Below the pieces are notes generated by a model. The model saw only the letters and a list, made by a program, of their open reading frames with translations, searched no databases and was not told where the DNA came from. This document shows positions 16,461 through 27,055 of a stretch of 64,000 nt of DNA, piece after piece (position 1 is the first letter of the stretch; each line of letters starts with the position of its first letter). The stretch is from Clostridium sp. JN-9 (GTDB lineage Bacteria > Bacillota > Clostridia > Clostridiales > Clostridiaceae), in assembly GCF_004103695.1 (NCBI RefSeq), contig NZ_CP035280.1:1-64000 (forward strand), given 5' to 3'. A program made the position numbers and the translations under genes.

Positions 16461-17624
16461 ATGGAAAAGGTAGCTTTATTAAAGTGTAATGAATATAACC
16501 TGGAATTAATTGAAAATAATTTAAGACATGGTTTTGATTTACTTGGTGGAGAAGATTTTTTAAAAAAGCTTATACCTTATAACAGCAAGGTTCTTTTAAA
16601 ACCAAATATGTTAAGCGTTGAGGGACAAGGTTCCCTGGTAATAACCAATTCTGTAATGTTTGAGGCAGTTATAAGGATAATAAAAGATTATAGCAGTAAT
16701 ATTTCTTTTGGGGATTCTCCTGGTTTTGGGGATTCAAAAAGAGCAGCAGAAAAAAGCGGTATGATGGCAGTAGCAGAAAAATATGGAGTTAAGTTTGAAG
16801 ATTTTAAAGAATCAGTTCATGTTAAATTAGACGACTCAATATTATGTAAAAGCTGGACAGTTGCCAGGGCCCCTTATGAGGCAGATGTTGTTATTACATT
16901 ACCAAGATTAAAAACACATGCTATGGCTTATTATACAGGTGCCATTAAGAATCAGTTTGGGTGTATACCAGGAACTTTAAAGGCAACATGGCATACTAGG
17001 ATGCCTGATGCAAATAATTTCTGCAAAATGCTGCTAGATTTAAATAAGCTGGTTAATACTAATTTTGCAATTTTGGATGGTATTATAGCAATGCAGGGAA
17101 ATGGACCTAAAAACGGAAGCCCATATAAGATGAATACCATAATAATGGGAAAAAGTTTAAGTGCAGTTGATTCTACTGCTGTGAGACTTATTGGCTATGA
17201 TAATCCTTTGGATACACCTGTGCTAAAAGAGGCTTATGATAGTAAGTGGGGAGCTGTTCTGCCAGAGGAAATTCAGGTTTTAGGCGAAACAATTGAAAAT
17301 ATGAAAGCAAAAGATTTTCAATTATGCAGGAAAGGCGGGAGTTTTTATTTTATTAATCCTAAAGCAACAAATTTTCTTAGAAATATGATAGCTCCGAGTC
17401 CAGCTTTAATTCCGGATAAATGCATATCATGCAGAAGATGTGAAGAGGTATGTCCGGAAAAACCAAGGGTAATTTCTATGATTAAAATTGACGGTAAGCT
17501 TAAACCTGCATGGAATATGAAAGAGTGTATACGATGTTTCTGCTGTCAGGAGTTATGTCCAGCAGGAGCAATCGAAACAAAGTATACGACTTTAGGAAAA
17601 TTACTGGGGATGAATAAGAGGTGA
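16461..17624 (+). CDS. DUF362 protein with two 4Fe-4S ferredoxin clusters
   Basis: The N-terminal about 290 residues match the DUF362 pattern ([49 protein letters not shown]). The C-terminus carries two cysteine sets, [12 protein letters not shown] and [12 protein letters not shown], typical of bacterial 4Fe-4S ferredoxins. The family's reaction is not established, although an electron-transfer role is implied. ATG 16461 follows GGAGAGG. An alternative ATG at 16449 adds four residues. It overlaps or abuts niaR and runs directly into the next gene. Confidence 0.88.
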   Translation: MEKVALLKCNEYNLELIENNLRHGFDLLGGEDFLKKLIPYNSKVLLKPNMLSVEGQGSLVITNSVMFEAVIRIIKDYSSNISFGDSPGFGDSKRAAEKSGMMAVAEKYGVKFEDFKESVHVKLDDSILCKSWTVARAPYEADVVITLPRLKTHAMAYYTGAIKNQFGCIPGTLKATWHTRMPDANNFCKMLLDLNKLVNTNFAILDGIIAMQGNGPKNGSPYKMNTIIMGKSLSAVDSTAVRLIGYDNPLDTPVLKEAYDSKWGAVLPEEIQVLGETIENMKAKDFQLCRKGGSFYFINPKATNFLRNMIAPSPALIPDKCISCRRCEEVCPEKPRVISMIKIDGKLKPAWNMKECIRCFCCQELCPAGAIETKYTTLGKLLGMNKR

Positions 17625-17629
17625 CAAAC

Positions 17630-20326
17630 ATGAAAAAAAGAATTACATTAATTTCAGTAATTATTGCACTGGTATTTATATTGTTATTTTTAGATAAAAT
17701 AGTTTCATTTGCAATCAATGTACAATGGTTTAATGAAGTTAATTATTTAAGTACTTATTTTACAAAATTATTGGCTATAGCAAAATTAATGATACCATTG
17801 TTTTTAATAACCTTTGCAGTTATTTGGATTTATTCCAGAAGTATTAAAAATAGTGTAACAAAGTATAAACAGACTGATGCAGAATCAGGTAATAAAAGTA
17901 AACTTGGAAGAAAGTTATTTTTTATAATAGATGCTGTTATTTCATTTGGTATATCATATGCATTTTCATCAAGTTATTGGTATACAATATTACAATTTGC
18001 TAATTCTGTAAGCTTCAACACTAAGGATCCAGTATTTCATAAGGATGTTTCATTTTATGTATTTAAGCTGCCATTAATTCAGTCACTATATAATATTATA
18101 ATGACACTTTTAATATTCCTGGTTATAATTACATTTATTACTTATTTTGTGTTGGTTTCAAAGGATAAAATAAAATCCGGGTTTGCAGGTTCCTTTGAAA
18201 AGATAAGTTTAACAAATAATGGTCTAACTAAATTTGCTGGGAAACAATTAGCTATAGTATCATCATTAATATTATTAAATTTATCATTAGGATATTTATT
18301 AAAATCTTATAATTTAGTATATAGTACCAGAGGGGTAGCCTATGGTGCCAGTTACACAGATATTCATGTTTCACTTTTATTTTACAGAATTATTATAGTA
18401 ATTTCTTTAATTTCAGCAATAGTAATTTTTTGGAGTGTTATGCATTCAAAAGTAAAGCCAATAGTCTTTTCCATAATCTTAATATTTATTTTAATAGCCA
18501 GCGAGAATATTGTATCCACATTAGTTCAAAAGTTTGTAGTTAAGCCAAATGAAAAAATGCTTGAACAGCCATATATAAAAAATAATATTGATTATACAAA
18601 AAAAGCATTTAACCTTGATAAGGTTGAAGTTAAGGATTTTAAAGTTAATGATAATTTAACTAAAGATGATATAACCAATAATAAGGATACAATTGATAAT
18701 ATAAGAATAAATTCATTGAATCCATCTTTAGAATTTTATAATCAGGTTCAAATAATAAGATATTATTATGGTTTTAATGACATTGATATTGATAGATACA
18801 ATATTAATGGAAAATATAATCAGGTGTTTGTTGCTGCAAGAGAATTAAATACAGATAGTCTTGAGCCAAATACATGGCAGAATAAGCATATAATATATAC
18901 ACATGGTTATGGCATGGTTATGAGCAAAGTTAATTCTGTAACTTCTGAAGGACAGCCAGATTTTGTTATTAAGGATATACCTCCAGAAAACTCAACAGGA
19001 ATTAAATTAACTAATCCTAGAATTTATTATGGAGAAAAAACCAATGATTACGCAATTGTTGATACCAAAATGTCAGAATTTGATTATCCTAAAGGCGGGG
19101 ATAATTCCAACAATAATTATAATGGTAATGGTGGAATAAAAATGAATGCAATAAATAAACTTCTTTTTTCCATCAATCAAAGAGATGTAAACTTTATGCT
19201 TTCTACGGATATTACAAATAACAGTAAAATATTAATTAATAGAAACATTGTTGAAAGAGCAAGGAAAATAGCACCTTTTTTAACTTATGACAGTGATCCA
19301 TATATTGTTGTAAATGGAGGCAGGTTATATTGGATAATTGATGCATATACAACATCAAACAGATATCCTTTTTCAGAACCGCAGGATAATGTTAACTATA
19401 TGAGAAATTCTGTTAAGGTAATAGTAGATGCTGTGGATGGCAGCATAAATTATTATATAGTTGATAAAACTGATCCAATAATAATGAGTTATTCTAAAAT
19501 ATTCCCTGATTTGTTTAAGAATATTTCTGAGTTGCCTAGCGGATTTAAGGAACATCTTAAGTATCCAGAGGATATGTTTAATACCCAGTGCAGTGTTATG
19601 GGAAAATATCACGTAGATGATCCTGGAGTATTCTTTAATGGAGAAGATTTATGGGAGGTTTCAAAGGATCAAAAGCAAATTGATGGAGAAAAAGATGTAA
19701 ATGAAGCACCATATGTAATTATGAAATTACCGGGTGAAAAAAATGAAGAGATGGTAGTTTTAAAATATTTCAATATGAGAAACAAGGATAATATGGTTGG
19801 CCTTTTTGCAGCAAGGATGGATAATGGCAATTATGGGAAAATGGTATTGTATAAATTCCCTCCGCAAAAGACAGTTTACAGCCCTTATTTATTTAAACAA
19901 AAATTAAATCAGGATACTACTATTTCAAAAGAATTATCTTTATGGAATAAGGATGGTTCTAAGGTTCAGTTTGGAGACACAATTATTGTTCCAATAAGAG
20001 ATTCTCTTCTATATGTTGAACCTGTATATTTGAGGGCCAGCGGGAAAAACAGTATTCCTGAAATGAAAAAAATTATAGTTTCCTATGGAGACAAAACTAT
20101 ATTATCAGATAGCGTGGAAGGTGCCCTTCAGCAGTTTTTTAATATGCCAGCTGATAATTCAAGTCCACAGGCTGTAGATAATAGCAAGAATAATCCTAAT
20201 ACTGATAAGATTAAAGCAGCAAAGGATTTATATGATAAAGCCATAGAGGCACAAAAAAATGGTGACTGGGCAAAATATGGAGAATATATAAAACAGTTAG
20301 GAGAACAATTAAGTTCTGTAAAATAG
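17630..20326 (+). CDS. UPF0182 family membrane protein
   Basis: This large protein (898 aa from ATG 17630) has about seven transmembrane helices in its first 300 residues, then a long soluble region of about 600 residues with the UPF0182 blocks [31 protein letters not shown] and [18 protein letters not shown]. The family has no known function. The C-terminal part ([33 protein letters not shown]) is the usual helical tail. AAGAGGTG precedes the start by six bases, and an in-frame GTG at 17621 overlaps that site. A very strong terminator follows. Confidence 0.9.
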   Translation: MKKRITLISVIIALVFILLFLDKIVSFAINVQWFNEVNYLSTYFTKLLAIAKLMIPLFLITFAVIWIYSRSIKNSVTKYKQTDAESGNKSKLGRKLFFIIDAVISFGISYAFSSSYWYTILQFANSVSFNTKDPVFHKDVSFYVFKLPLIQSLYNIIMTLLIFLVIITFITYFVLVSKDKIKSGFAGSFEKISLTNNGLTKFAGKQLAIVSSLILLNLSLGYLLKSYNLVYSTRGVAYGASYTDIHVSLLFYRIIIVISLISAIVIFWSVMHSKVKPIVFSIILIFILIASENIVSTLVQKFVVKPNEKMLEQPYIKNNIDYTKKAFNLDKVEVKDFKVNDNLTKDDITNNKDTIDNIRINSLNPSLEFYNQVQIIRYYYGFNDIDIDRYNINGKYNQVFVAARELNTDSLEPNTWQNKHIIYTHGYGMVMSKVNSVTSEGQPDFVIKDIPPENSTGIKLTNPRIYYGEKTNDYAIVDTKMSEFDYPKGGDNSNNNYNGNGGIKMNAINKLLFSINQRDVNFMLSTDITNNSKILINRNIVERARKIAPFLTYDSDPYIVVNGGRLYWIIDAYTTSNRYPFSEPQDNVNYMRNSVKVIVDAVDGSINYYIVDKTDPIIMSYSKIFPDLFKNISELPSGFKEHLKYPEDMFNTQCSVMGKYHVDDPGVFFNGEDLWEVSKDQKQIDGEKDVNEAPYVIMKLPGEKNEEMVVLKYFNMRNKDNMVGLFAARMDNGNYGKMVLYKFPPQKTVYSPYLFKQKLNQDTTISKELSLWNKDGSKVQFGDTIIVPIRDSLLYVEPVYLRASGKNSIPEMKKIIVSYGDKTILSDSVEGALQQFFNMPADNSSPQAVDNSKNNPNTDKIKAAKDLYDKAIEAQKNGDWAKYGEYIKQLGEQLSSVK

Positions 20327-20344
20327 GAAAAGCTGATAAATAAT

Positions 20345-20390
20345 AAATTTCACATTAAAATCTATTTTAGATTTTAATGTGAAATTTTTT
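20345..20390 (+). terminator. Intrinsic terminator with a 20-bp perfect stem
   Basis: AAATTTCACATTAAAATCTA (20345-20364) pairs perfectly with 20368-20387 around a three-base loop and is followed by T-rich sequence. It ends the HD-niaR-DUF362-UPF0182 transcript. Confidence 0.92.
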
Positions 20391-20450
20391 TGATTAAAAT
20401 GTTTTTGTATGTAAATAATACCAATATACCAGCATATTGGAGGAATACAT

Positions 20451-21236
20451 ATGAAAAAGAATATAATAAGAACATTTATAATTACTATAATTATACTATT
20501 TATGCCATGTATTTTAAGTAACAACTATAGTAAAAGTTATAATATTCAATCTGATAGTAATTTAGTAAATAGTAGTGAAGGCAGCAAAGGGAAAAACACT
20601 GATGATAATGAAATTACAACATTTGTTTCAAACACATGCTTTAAGAAAACATATTATATAAGCGGAGATAAGGTTAATGTTTATTCAGATAATAGCGGTG
20701 ATGATAAAGTAATTTTTACTTTACATAAAGATGATATTGTAGTTGCTTATAAGGAAAGTAATGGATATCTTTACTGTGAAGAAGGAAGTGTAGGGAAAAA
20801 GGGATGGATAAAGAAAAATACAGATAATTTAAAAGGAGAGTTAAATAAAAATACAAAGTATAACATAGATGTGAATCTTACAAAACAAAATATAGTTGTT
20901 AAAGAGAATAATATAGAAATTAAAAATATTAAGTGTTCCACAGGGACTATAGGGGATCCTGATACAGAAACGCCTCTGGGTCAGTTTTTTATTCAAGACA
21001 AAGGAGAGTATTTCTATAGCAAACAATATGGGGAGGGGGCACGTTACTATATTAAATTTTTTGCAAATTATTTGATACATTCTATTCCTATTGATGAAAA
21101 AGGTAATATAATAGAAGAGGAAAGAAATAAATTAGGTTTCCCGGCTTCACATGGCTGTATCAGAGTATCCATGGAGGATGCAAAGTGGATATATGATAAA
21201 ATACCAAATGGTTCAGCCATATTAATACATTATTAA
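20451..21236 (+). CDS. Secreted L,D-transpeptidase (YkuD) with SH3-like domain
   Basis: The 261-aa product starts with a Lys-rich stretch and a hydrophobic segment (MKKNIIRTFIITIIILFM), a signal peptide or anchor. A bacterial SH3-like region follows (VNVYSDNSGDDKVIFTLHKDD, KKGWIKK, about 75-130). The C-terminal YkuD domain contains SHGCIRV with His234, Cys236 (nucleophile) and Arg238. Such enzymes form or edit 3-3 crosslinks or attach proteins in peptidoglycan. The gene stands alone between a terminator and the next start. Confidence 0.92.
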   Translation: MKKNIIRTFIITIIILFMPCILSNNYSKSYNIQSDSNLVNSSEGSKGKNTDDNEITTFVSNTCFKKTYYISGDKVNVYSDNSGDDKVIFTLHKDDIVVAYKESNGYLYCEEGSVGKKGWIKKNTDNLKGELNKNTKYNIDVNLTKQNIVVKENNIEIKNIKCSTGTIGDPDTETPLGQFFIQDKGEYFYSKQYGEGARYYIKFFANYLIHSIPIDEKGNIIEEERNKLGFPASHGCIRVSMEDAKWIYDKIPNGSAILIHY

Positions 21237-21266
21237 TAGAAATTATCTAGGATAGGATGGATTATA

Positions 21267-22658
21267 ATGGATTACGATGTAATTATACTTGGGGGTGGCA
21301 TAATAGGATGTGCTGTTGCTTATGAGCTCTCAAAATATAGTTTAAATATAGCTTTAATTGAGAAAGATTATGACATAGCCGATGATGTAGCATTAGTTAA
21401 TTCCGCTGTTATATATGACGGAGCTGAATGTAAAGATACTTTGATGTCTAAATTAGAGTTAAGCGGAAATAAGCTGCTAAAAAATATAGTAAAAAAATTT
21501 AATGTTCCATTTAAGGAATGTGGTTCTCTTATTATTGCACAAAATGATGAAGAGGAAAAATCAATATATGAAATGTATAATAGAGCATTGGAAAGAGAAA
21601 TAAAGGATATAGACATATTAGATAGTGATAAAGTATATCAGATGGAGCCAAATCTGAAGAGTAAAGTGAAAAAAGCATTATATTTAAAAGATACAGGGGT
21701 TATCTGCCCATATGATTTAGCCTTATCTTATGGAGAAATTGCTTTTGACAATGGTGTAAACTTTAAATTAGAGGAAGAAGTTCTGGATATACAGAAGGTA
21801 ACTAAAGGATATAAAGTTATAACTAATAAAAATAAATTTACCTGTAATCTAGTAATAAATACAACTCCAGGAGAAAATTACTCTGTAGATACAAATGAAA
21901 AGCCAAGCAAAAATAGATGTAATCTAGATTATTTTTTATTAGAACATGACTTTGAATCAAATTTTAACAACATAATTACAACCATTGGAAAGGATAATAA
22001 TAAAGTTTTTTCAGTTCCAACAGTTCAAGGAAATACCATTGTTTCAGTTATATCTAATAATAGGATTAGCTTTAATGAGGCAAAAAAAAGTGTGATGTAT
22101 TTAGTTGGTGAGCTGAAGGATAATTTTATTAATAACTTTTATAGATGGAACTATTATAATGACAATATAATAATAGATGATAGTCTGATTCATGAAGGCT
22201 ACATTAAAATACAGGGAAAGCACTATGCTGAAGTAACCATGACACCATTTATCGCAAAAATGGTTTGTGAGACTATAGTTAATAATTTGAACTGTGTTTT
22301 AAAAAAGGATTTTATTGATAAAAGAAGAGAGTTTTATAAATTTAGAGATTTAAACAATGAAGAAAGAAATCAAATAATAAAAATGAATAAAAGCTATGGG
22401 AAAATAGTCTGCTTATGCCAAAAGGTTACTGAGGGAGAAATTATTGATGCCATCAGAAGACCTTTAGGTGCAAGGACTGTAGAAGGTGTTAAAAGAAGAA
22501 CCGGGGTTACCCTTGGCGGATGTCAGGGGGCTGGATGCTTAGATAAAATTGTTTCTATTCTAGCCAGAGAAACTAATAAAAATATGACTGAAATAGTTAA
22601 GGATTCAAAGAATTCCAAGATATTAAGATACAGAATTAAGGAATTTGACAGCGTATAA
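21267..22658 (+). CDS. FAD-dependent oxidoreductase with C-terminal [2Fe-2S] (BFD-like) domain
   Basis: The 463-aa product begins with a dinucleotide-binding motif VIILGGGIIGCAVAYEL of the DAO/GlpD fold. The last 100 residues contain CLCQKVTEGEIIDAIRRP and GGCQGAGC, a four-Cys BFD-like [2Fe-2S] domain. This architecture occurs in GlpA-like glycerol-3-phosphate dehydrogenases. The gene next door encodes a DUF1667 protein, the usual companion of clostridial GlpA-type enzymes. The true substrate is not shown. No glycerol kinase or GlpF is nearby. Confidence 0.85.
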   Translation: MDYDVIILGGGIIGCAVAYELSKYSLNIALIEKDYDIADDVALVNSAVIYDGAECKDTLMSKLELSGNKLLKNIVKKFNVPFKECGSLIIAQNDEEEKSIYEMYNRALEREIKDIDILDSDKVYQMEPNLKSKVKKALYLKDTGVICPYDLALSYGEIAFDNGVNFKLEEEVLDIQKVTKGYKVITNKNKFTCNLVINTTPGENYSVDTNEKPSKNRCNLDYFLLEHDFESNFNNIITTIGKDNNKVFSVPTVQGNTIVSVISNNRISFNEAKKSVMYLVGELKDNFINNFYRWNYYNDNIIIDDSLIHEGYIKIQGKHYAEVTMTPFIAKMVCETIVNNLNCVLKKDFIDKRREFYKFRDLNNEERNQIIKMNKSYGKIVCLCQKVTEGEIIDAIRRPLGARTVEGVKRRTGVTLGGCQGAGCLDKIVSILARETNKNMTEIVKDSKNSKILRYRIKEFDSV

Positions 22659-22683
22659 ACTTTTTAAGGGGGAAAATTTAGAG

Positions 22684-23046
22684 TTGATTAAACAAATTAT
22701 TTGTAAGGAATGCTATGAAAAATGCGTTTTGGACATAGATGAAGACAATGGAAAATTACTGGTAAGTGGTAATAACTGTATAAAAGGTATAGAATACGCA
22801 GAAAGGGAGAAGGACAATAACAAAGAAATATTTACTACTCTTGTTAGAATTAAGGGTGGAAAATTCAATGTTGTTCCAGTAAAAAGCACTGAACCAATTG
22901 ACAAATCATTGTGGATTGAATGTTCTAAAGCACTTAGCAGATTATATGTAGGTGCACCTATAAAGGCAGGAGATATAGTATGTAAGAATCTCCTAAACAC
23001 AGGAGTTGATATTGTAAGTATAAAAAATATTGATAAATTTTCATAG
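22684..23046 (+). CDS. DUF1667 small cysteine protein
   Basis: About 120 residues beginning IKQIICKECYEKCVLDI with a C-x2-C-x3-C pattern and a later CIKGIEYAEREK, which matches the DUF1667 family associated with FAD oxidoreductases. I chose TTG 22684, twelve bases after AAGGGGG (22666-22672). An in-frame TTG at 22645 inside the previous gene has no such signal. It is presumably an electron-transfer or assembly partner of the upstream oxidoreductase, an inference from gene pairing. Confidence 0.8.
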   Translation: MIKQIICKECYEKCVLDIDEDNGKLLVSGNNCIKGIEYAEREKDNNKEIFTTLVRIKGGKFNVVPVKSTEPIDKSLWIECSKALSRLYVGAPIKAGDIVCKNLLNTGVDIVSIKNIDKFS

Positions 23047-23082
23047 ATATTTTTTTATATACAAAATGGGAGATCTAAAGAT

Positions 23083-24363
23083 ATGCTGGATTTAATAAGA
23101 ATAAGAAATAATAAAGAGCAAGTTAAATTATCAATGAAAAACAGAGGAGAAAACTTCGATATAACGCTTATAGATGAGGTATTAAAGCTTGATGAAAAAA
23201 GAAGACAGATTTTAAGTGAAGCAGAAGCTTTAAGGCAAAAAAGAAAACAAGTATCATCACAAATATCAGGATTAAAAAAAGAAGAAGAAAATGTGCAGTC
23301 CATAAGGATAGAAATGAAAAAGCTGGCACAGGAAATTAAGCAGCATGATACAAGTTTAAATGAGCTTAATGAAAAGATTAAGTATATTATGTTAAGGATA
23401 CCTAATATTCCAAATTCAGAGGTGCCTGAAGGTAAAAATGAAGAAGATAATATTGAGATTAAAAAATGGGGACAGCCTGCAAAACTTGATTTTAAAGTAA
23501 AAGCTCATTGGGATATTGGTGCAGATTTAGACATACTGGATTTTCAAAGAGCAGGGAAAATAGCCGGGCCAAGATTTGCAGTATATAAAGCAGATGGAGC
23601 AAGACTAGAAAGGGCAGTAATAAACTATTTTCTTGATACCCATGTTGATAAAAATGGATATACTGAAATATTCACACCTTATATAGTTAACAAAGAAAGC
23701 ATGATTGGTACAGGTCAGCTTCCAAAGTTTGAGGAAGATACTTTTAAGATTACTAATAGTGACTATTTTTTAATACCAACTGCAGAAGTTCCAGTGACAA
23801 ATTTATTTAGGGATGAAATAATAAATGGTGATGATTTACCAATAAAATATGTTGCCTACAGTGCATGCTTCAGAGCAGAAAAAAGCTCAGCAGGAAGAGA
23901 TACCAGGGGATTAATCAGGCAGCATCAGTTTAACAAAGTTGAGCTGGTTAAGTTTTCAAAACCAGAACAGTCCTATAAAGAATTAGGGGAGCTTGTGGAA
24001 GATGCTGAAGGAGTTTTACAGGGTCTAAAGCTGCCTTATAGAATTGTTAAAGTATGCAAGGGAGATTTAGGCTTTACAGCAGCCTTTAAATATGACATTG
24101 AGGTCTGGATGCCCAGCTATAATAAATATGTGGAAATATCAAGCTGTAGTAATTTTGAGGATTTTCAGGCAAGACGGGCAAATATAAAATATAAAGAAAA
24201 TCAAAAATCAAAACCAAGGTTTGTTCATACATTAAATGGATCAGCATTAGCCATAGGAAGAACAGTAGCTGCAATACTGGAAAATTATCAAAAGGCTGAT
24301 GGAACAGTTGAAATCCCTCAAGTATTAATACCATATATGGGTGGAAAATATGATATAAAATAG
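23083..24363 (+). CDS. serS: Seryl-tRNA synthetase
   Basis: This class II aminoacyl-tRNA synthetase charges tRNA-Ser. The 426-aa product has the N-terminal tRNA-binding coiled coil (about 30-100, rich in Lys/Glu), motif 2 [21 protein letters not shown] and motif 3 [17 protein letters not shown]. Length is normal. No T-box leader is visible in the 36 bases before it. Two tRNA-Ser genes lie directly downstream under their own promoter, and two further serine tRNAs lie near 47.3 kb. Confidence 0.98.
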   Translation: MLDLIRIRNNKEQVKLSMKNRGENFDITLIDEVLKLDEKRRQILSEAEALRQKRKQVSSQISGLKKEEENVQSIRIEMKKLAQEIKQHDTSLNELNEKIKYIMLRIPNIPNSEVPEGKNEEDNIEIKKWGQPAKLDFKVKAHWDIGADLDILDFQRAGKIAGPRFAVYKADGARLERAVINYFLDTHVDKNGYTEIFTPYIVNKESMIGTGQLPKFEEDTFKITNSDYFLIPTAEVPVTNLFRDEIINGDDLPIKYVAYSACFRAEKSSAGRDTRGLIRQHQFNKVELVKFSKPEQSYKELGELVEDAEGVLQGLKLPYRIVKVCKGDLGFTAAFKYDIEVWMPSYNKYVEISSCSNFEDFQARRANIKYKENQKSKPRFVHTLNGSALAIGRTVAAILENYQKADGTVEIPQVLIPYMGGKYDIK

Positions 24364-24403
24364 CAAAAGAAGTATACGCTAATTAAAAACATTAAAAAAA
24401 TTG

Positions 24404-24432
24404 TTGACATAATATAAGAAGGTTGATATAAT
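24404..24432 (+). promoter_or_regulatory. Consensus promoter for the tRNA-Ser pair
   Basis: TTGACA (24404-24409), a 17-base spacer and TATAAT (24427-24432) form a perfect consensus sigma-A promoter 37 bases before the first tRNA-Ser. Confidence 0.9.
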
Positions 24433-24469
24433 AATACATGTCTTGAGGCATAAAACTTAAGATCTAAAC

Positions 24470-24560
24470 GGAGAGATGGTCGAGTTGGTTTAAGGCACCG
24501 GTCTTGAAAACCGGCGTACGGGTGACCGTACCTAGGGTTCGAATCCCTATCTCTCCGCCA
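24470..24560 (+). tRNA. tRNA-Ser (TGA)
   Basis: A 91-nt class II tRNA with a long variable arm (GTACGGGTGACCGTAC), anticodon loop CTTGAAA (TGA), acceptor GGAGAGA pairing with TCTCTCC, and encoded CCA. Confidence 0.97.
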
Positions 24561-24588
24561 TATTTTTTTATATAAAAGTAGGACACAT

Positions 24589-24679
24589 GGAGAAATACTC
24601 AAGTGGCTGAAGAGGCGCCCCTGCTAAGGGCGTAGGTCGGGTTACCGGCGCGAGAGTTCAAATCTCTCTTTCTCCGCCA
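24589..24679 (+). tRNA. tRNA-Ser (GCT)
   Basis: A 91-nt class II tRNA with anticodon GCT in the loop CTGCTAA, an extended variable arm, acceptor GGAGAAA pairing with TTTCTCC and encoded CCA. It follows the TGA isoacceptor after 28 bases and shares its promoter. Confidence 0.97.
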
Positions 24680-24710
24680 GAACATCCAATTAATTGGATG
24701 TTCTTTTTTA
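24679..24710 (+). terminator. Terminator after the tRNA-Ser pair
   Basis: A 26-nt palindrome from AGAACATCCAAT to its complement (24679-24704) starts at the last base of the tRNA and is followed by TTTTTT. Confidence 0.9.
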
Positions 24711-24890
24711 ATTCATAAATTTAAATGAATTTTAACCATATGAATGAATAATATTTAGTAATGGATAAAATTTAGGTGAAACCATTATAAAATACTTTAT
24801 ATGTGCCAATTAACAGTCAATTTGAATCTTTGAAATATTTAAACATTAAATATATAATATTATTAAAACAAGCTTAAAAGAGGTGTACTT

Positions 24891-25415
24891 ATGCTTAGAG
24901 GAAAGAAGGTACTATTAAGATCAATAGAAAAAAGGGATATAAATATTATATATGATTTTATAATTGAAGATGAATTAAAAAAACTAGATGGATTTTATGA
25001 ATTACCTCCTGGGAAAGAATATATAATGGAGAATTTTAATAAAATAATTGGATCAGAAAAGAAGTATTTAAGTATAATAAATGAAAAAGGCGTTTTAATA
25101 GGATATATATCATTTAAAGAATTGAAGGATACATGTAATGTATATAAACTAGGTATTACTATAGGCAAGGGCTTTTGGAACAGGGGATACGGGCAGGATT
25201 CCATAATTACATTACTTCAGTATTTGTTTTTATTCAGGGGAGCCCAAAGAGTAGAATTAGAAGTGCTGGATTTCAATGAAAGAGCTATTAATGCTTATAA
25301 AAAGTGTGGATTTGTTGAGGAGGGAAGGAAAAGGAAGGGATTCTTCTCACAGGGGCAATATCATGATCTGGTTATCATGGGTATAATTAAAGAAGATTAC
25401 TTTCAAAATAAATAA
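24891..25415 (+). CDS. GNAT family N-acetyltransferase (RimJ/SpeG-like)
   Basis: The 174-aa product has the GNAT acetyl-CoA fold: KVLLRSIEKRDINIIYDFI at the N-terminus, the acceptor-site strand YKLGITIGKGFWNRGYGQDSI (the Q/RxxGxG/A pyrophosphate loop) and VLDFNERAINAYKKCGFVEEGRKR near the C-terminus. It resembles the RimJ/SpeG branch that acetylates ribosomal protein N-termini or polyamines, but the acceptor cannot be told. It is a single gene with an AGAGGTG ribosome-binding site. Confidence 0.88.
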   Translation: MLRGKKVLLRSIEKRDINIIYDFIIEDELKKLDGFYELPPGKEYIMENFNKIIGSEKKYLSIINEKGVLIGYISFKELKDTCNVYKLGITIGKGFWNRGYGQDSIITLLQYLFLFRGAQRVELEVLDFNERAINAYKKCGFVEEGRKRKGFFSQGQYHDLVIMGIIKEDYFQNK

Positions 25416-25433
25416 GCGAGACATTACATACAT

Positions 25434-25462
25434 TTGATTTTTAATTTTGTATGTGTTATTAT
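25434..25462 (+). promoter_or_regulatory. Promoter of tRNA-Arg (ACG)
   Basis: TTGATT (25434-25439), 17 bases, TATTAT (25457-25462). It lies 15 bases before the tRNA, directly after the GNAT gene. Confidence 0.65.
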
Positions 25463-25477
25463 GTTTATGTTATTTGT

Positions 25478-25554
25478 GCGTCAGTAGCTCAGTTGGATAG
25501 AGTAGCTGGCTACGAACCAGTGGGCCGGGGGTTCGAATCCTCTCTGACGCACCA
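25478..25554 (+). tRNA. tRNA-Arg (ACG)
   Basis: A 77-nt cloverleaf: acceptor GCGTCAG with CTGACGC, anticodon loop CTACGAA (ACG, read as ICG after deamination by TadA, which is encoded at 45.1 kb), T-arm GGGGTTCGAATCC and encoded CCA. Confidence 0.97.
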
Positions 25555-25564
25555 GAGAATTTAT

Positions 25565-25592
25565 AGCTTCTCCTAAGTGGAGAAGCTTTTTT
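25565..25592 (+). terminator. Terminator after tRNA-Arg (ACG)
   Basis: AGCTTCTCC (25565-25573) and GGAGAAGCT (25579-25587) form a 9-bp stem followed by a run of T. Confidence 0.92.
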
Positions 25593-25615
25593 AATGTATT
25601 TACAGGAGGTAATTA

Positions 25616-26725
25616 ATGAAAATCAAGAAATTAATAATATTTAGTATAATTGTTGTTTTAACAGCAGGTGTAATTTACTTTGTCTTAAATAATCCTGATT
25701 CCAGGGGATTCATAAATAATAATATAAATAAGTTAGAGGGTAAGACATTAAATAATAAATTTGAAACAAAAATAAAATCCGGTAATTTATCAACAGACTA
25801 TAATATTGATAAAGTGGTAAGTGATATAGATAAATTTAAATTAAATACTTTAAATGTGCCTATTGTTGTAAATGTAAAGGACCTTTCCTCAAGTAATATG
25901 ACTGTAGATAAATCAAGTGAGGAAAAGGCAAAGAAATTGTTTAAAAAGCTTAGAGGGAAAAAAGTAAATATTATATTGGAGCCGTATCCATGGATAGATA
26001 ATGGAAGTAAATATGAAACTGCATGGAATCCCAGTGATATCAATGATTTCTTTTGGAATTGGAAAAATAATGTTTTAAAGGTTTTAATTGATGATATAGC
26101 TGTTCCCTATCATGTAGATGCTCTTAATATTGGAACAAGTTTTGTAAATATGGAATATGCTGAGGGATACTGGTGTGATACTGCTGATTATGTCAGAAAG
26201 TATTATAAAGGACTGATTACATATAGAACCAGCTGGTGGTATACAGCTGATTGGAAACCTGACACTGTTGAAGCATATAATAAAAAGTTAAACAATAAGT
26301 TTTTTTCAAAATTGGATTTTATATCTATTGCGGCATATTTTGAACTTACAAATAATAAAACAAATTCAGTTCAAAATATTACAGATGCTATAGAAAGTAC
26401 ACAAATTTATAATAGAAAGCAGAATGTAAAGCAGGAAGTAAAAAACTTTCATAGTAAGTGGAATAAACCTATTTTCTTTGGAGAACTTGGCTTTCCTAAA
26501 ACAGATGAAGCATCAGTGCATCCATGGAATCCATATGAAAACAGTACTATAAATAATATTGAACAGGCTAATTGCTTTGAAGCATATAGAAGAGAGTTTG
26601 AAAATGAAAAATGGCTATTAGGGTTTTCAATATTTGCTATTGGAGAAGATGGCAGCGATAAGCACTATTATCCCAGTAATGAAAGTACTGCAGTTATTAA
26701 AAATTGGTATAGCAGTTCAAAATAA
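25616..26725 (+). CDS. Membrane-anchored or secreted GH113-like glycoside hydrolase
   Basis: The 369-aa product begins with a signal or anchor (KKLIIFSIIVVLTAGVIYFVL, residues 4-24). A TIM-barrel-like domain follows, with features of glycoside hydrolase family 113: EPYPWIDNG, ALNIGTSF (169-176) and the barrel-end nucleophile motif FFGELGFP with Glu290, plus a late WLLGFSIFAIGED. The acid/base Glu expected after GT in the NIGTSF strand is Ser here, and Glu180 is the nearest acidic residue. Activity is therefore uncertain. Family members cleave beta-mannan or related chains. A strong AGGAGG precedes the start. Confidence 0.75.
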   Translation: MKIKKLIIFSIIVVLTAGVIYFVLNNPDSRGFINNNINKLEGKTLNNKFETKIKSGNLSTDYNIDKVVSDIDKFKLNTLNVPIVVNVKDLSSSNMTVDKSSEEKAKKLFKKLRGKKVNIILEPYPWIDNGSKYETAWNPSDINDFFWNWKNNVLKVLIDDIAVPYHVDALNIGTSFVNMEYAEGYWCDTADYVRKYYKGLITYRTSWWYTADWKPDTVEAYNKKLNNKFFSKLDFISIAAYFELTNNKTNSVQNITDAIESTQIYNRKQNVKQEVKNFHSKWNKPIFFGELGFPKTDEASVHPWNPYENSTINNIEQANCFEAYRREFENEKWLLGFSIFAIGEDGSDKHYYPSNESTAVIKNWYSSSK

Positions 26726-26800
26726 GGCTATGTTGAAATTAAAAGAATAAAACTTCTTTCTATGGAAAAAATAAAATTAACATAGAGAGGAGTAGATAAA

Positions 26801-26995
26801 ATGAAACTTTCAACAGTAGATATAATAAAACATAAATTATTAGATACACAGGAAAATGCACGTGATTTTCAGGAATATACCAGGAGAATCAGTGATTCTG
26901 AAGTCAGGGATACATTTAAAGATTTTGCAGAGGAATCTGCTATGCAGGCTAGAAAGCTTCAGGAATTATTAAGTAAATATGAGAGCTTGAAATAA
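26801..26995 (+). CDS. Small helical protein of unknown function
   Basis: A 64-aa, charged, almost entirely helical protein (STVDIIKHKLLDTQENARDFQEYTRR... ARKLQELLSKYESLK) with no Cys and no membrane segment. The pattern resembles one or two helices of a ferritin-like bundle, but I do not recognise a named family. GAGAGGAG gives a good ribosome-binding site and a terminator follows at once, so it forms its own unit. I believe it is real because of these signals. Confidence 0.65.
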   Translation: MKLSTVDIIKHKLLDTQENARDFQEYTRRISDSEVRDTFKDFAEESAMQARKLQELLSKYESLK

Positions 26996-26998
26996 TAT

Positions 26999-27023
26999 GA
27001 AGGTCATGGGACCTTCTTTTTTT
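26999..27023 (+). terminator. Intrinsic terminator
   Basis: GAAGGTC (26999-27005), loop ATGG, GACCTTC (27010-27016), then a T-run. Confidence 0.92.
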
Positions 27024-27055
27024 AGTGCTGAAAATTATTAGTTTCACCTATTTTC

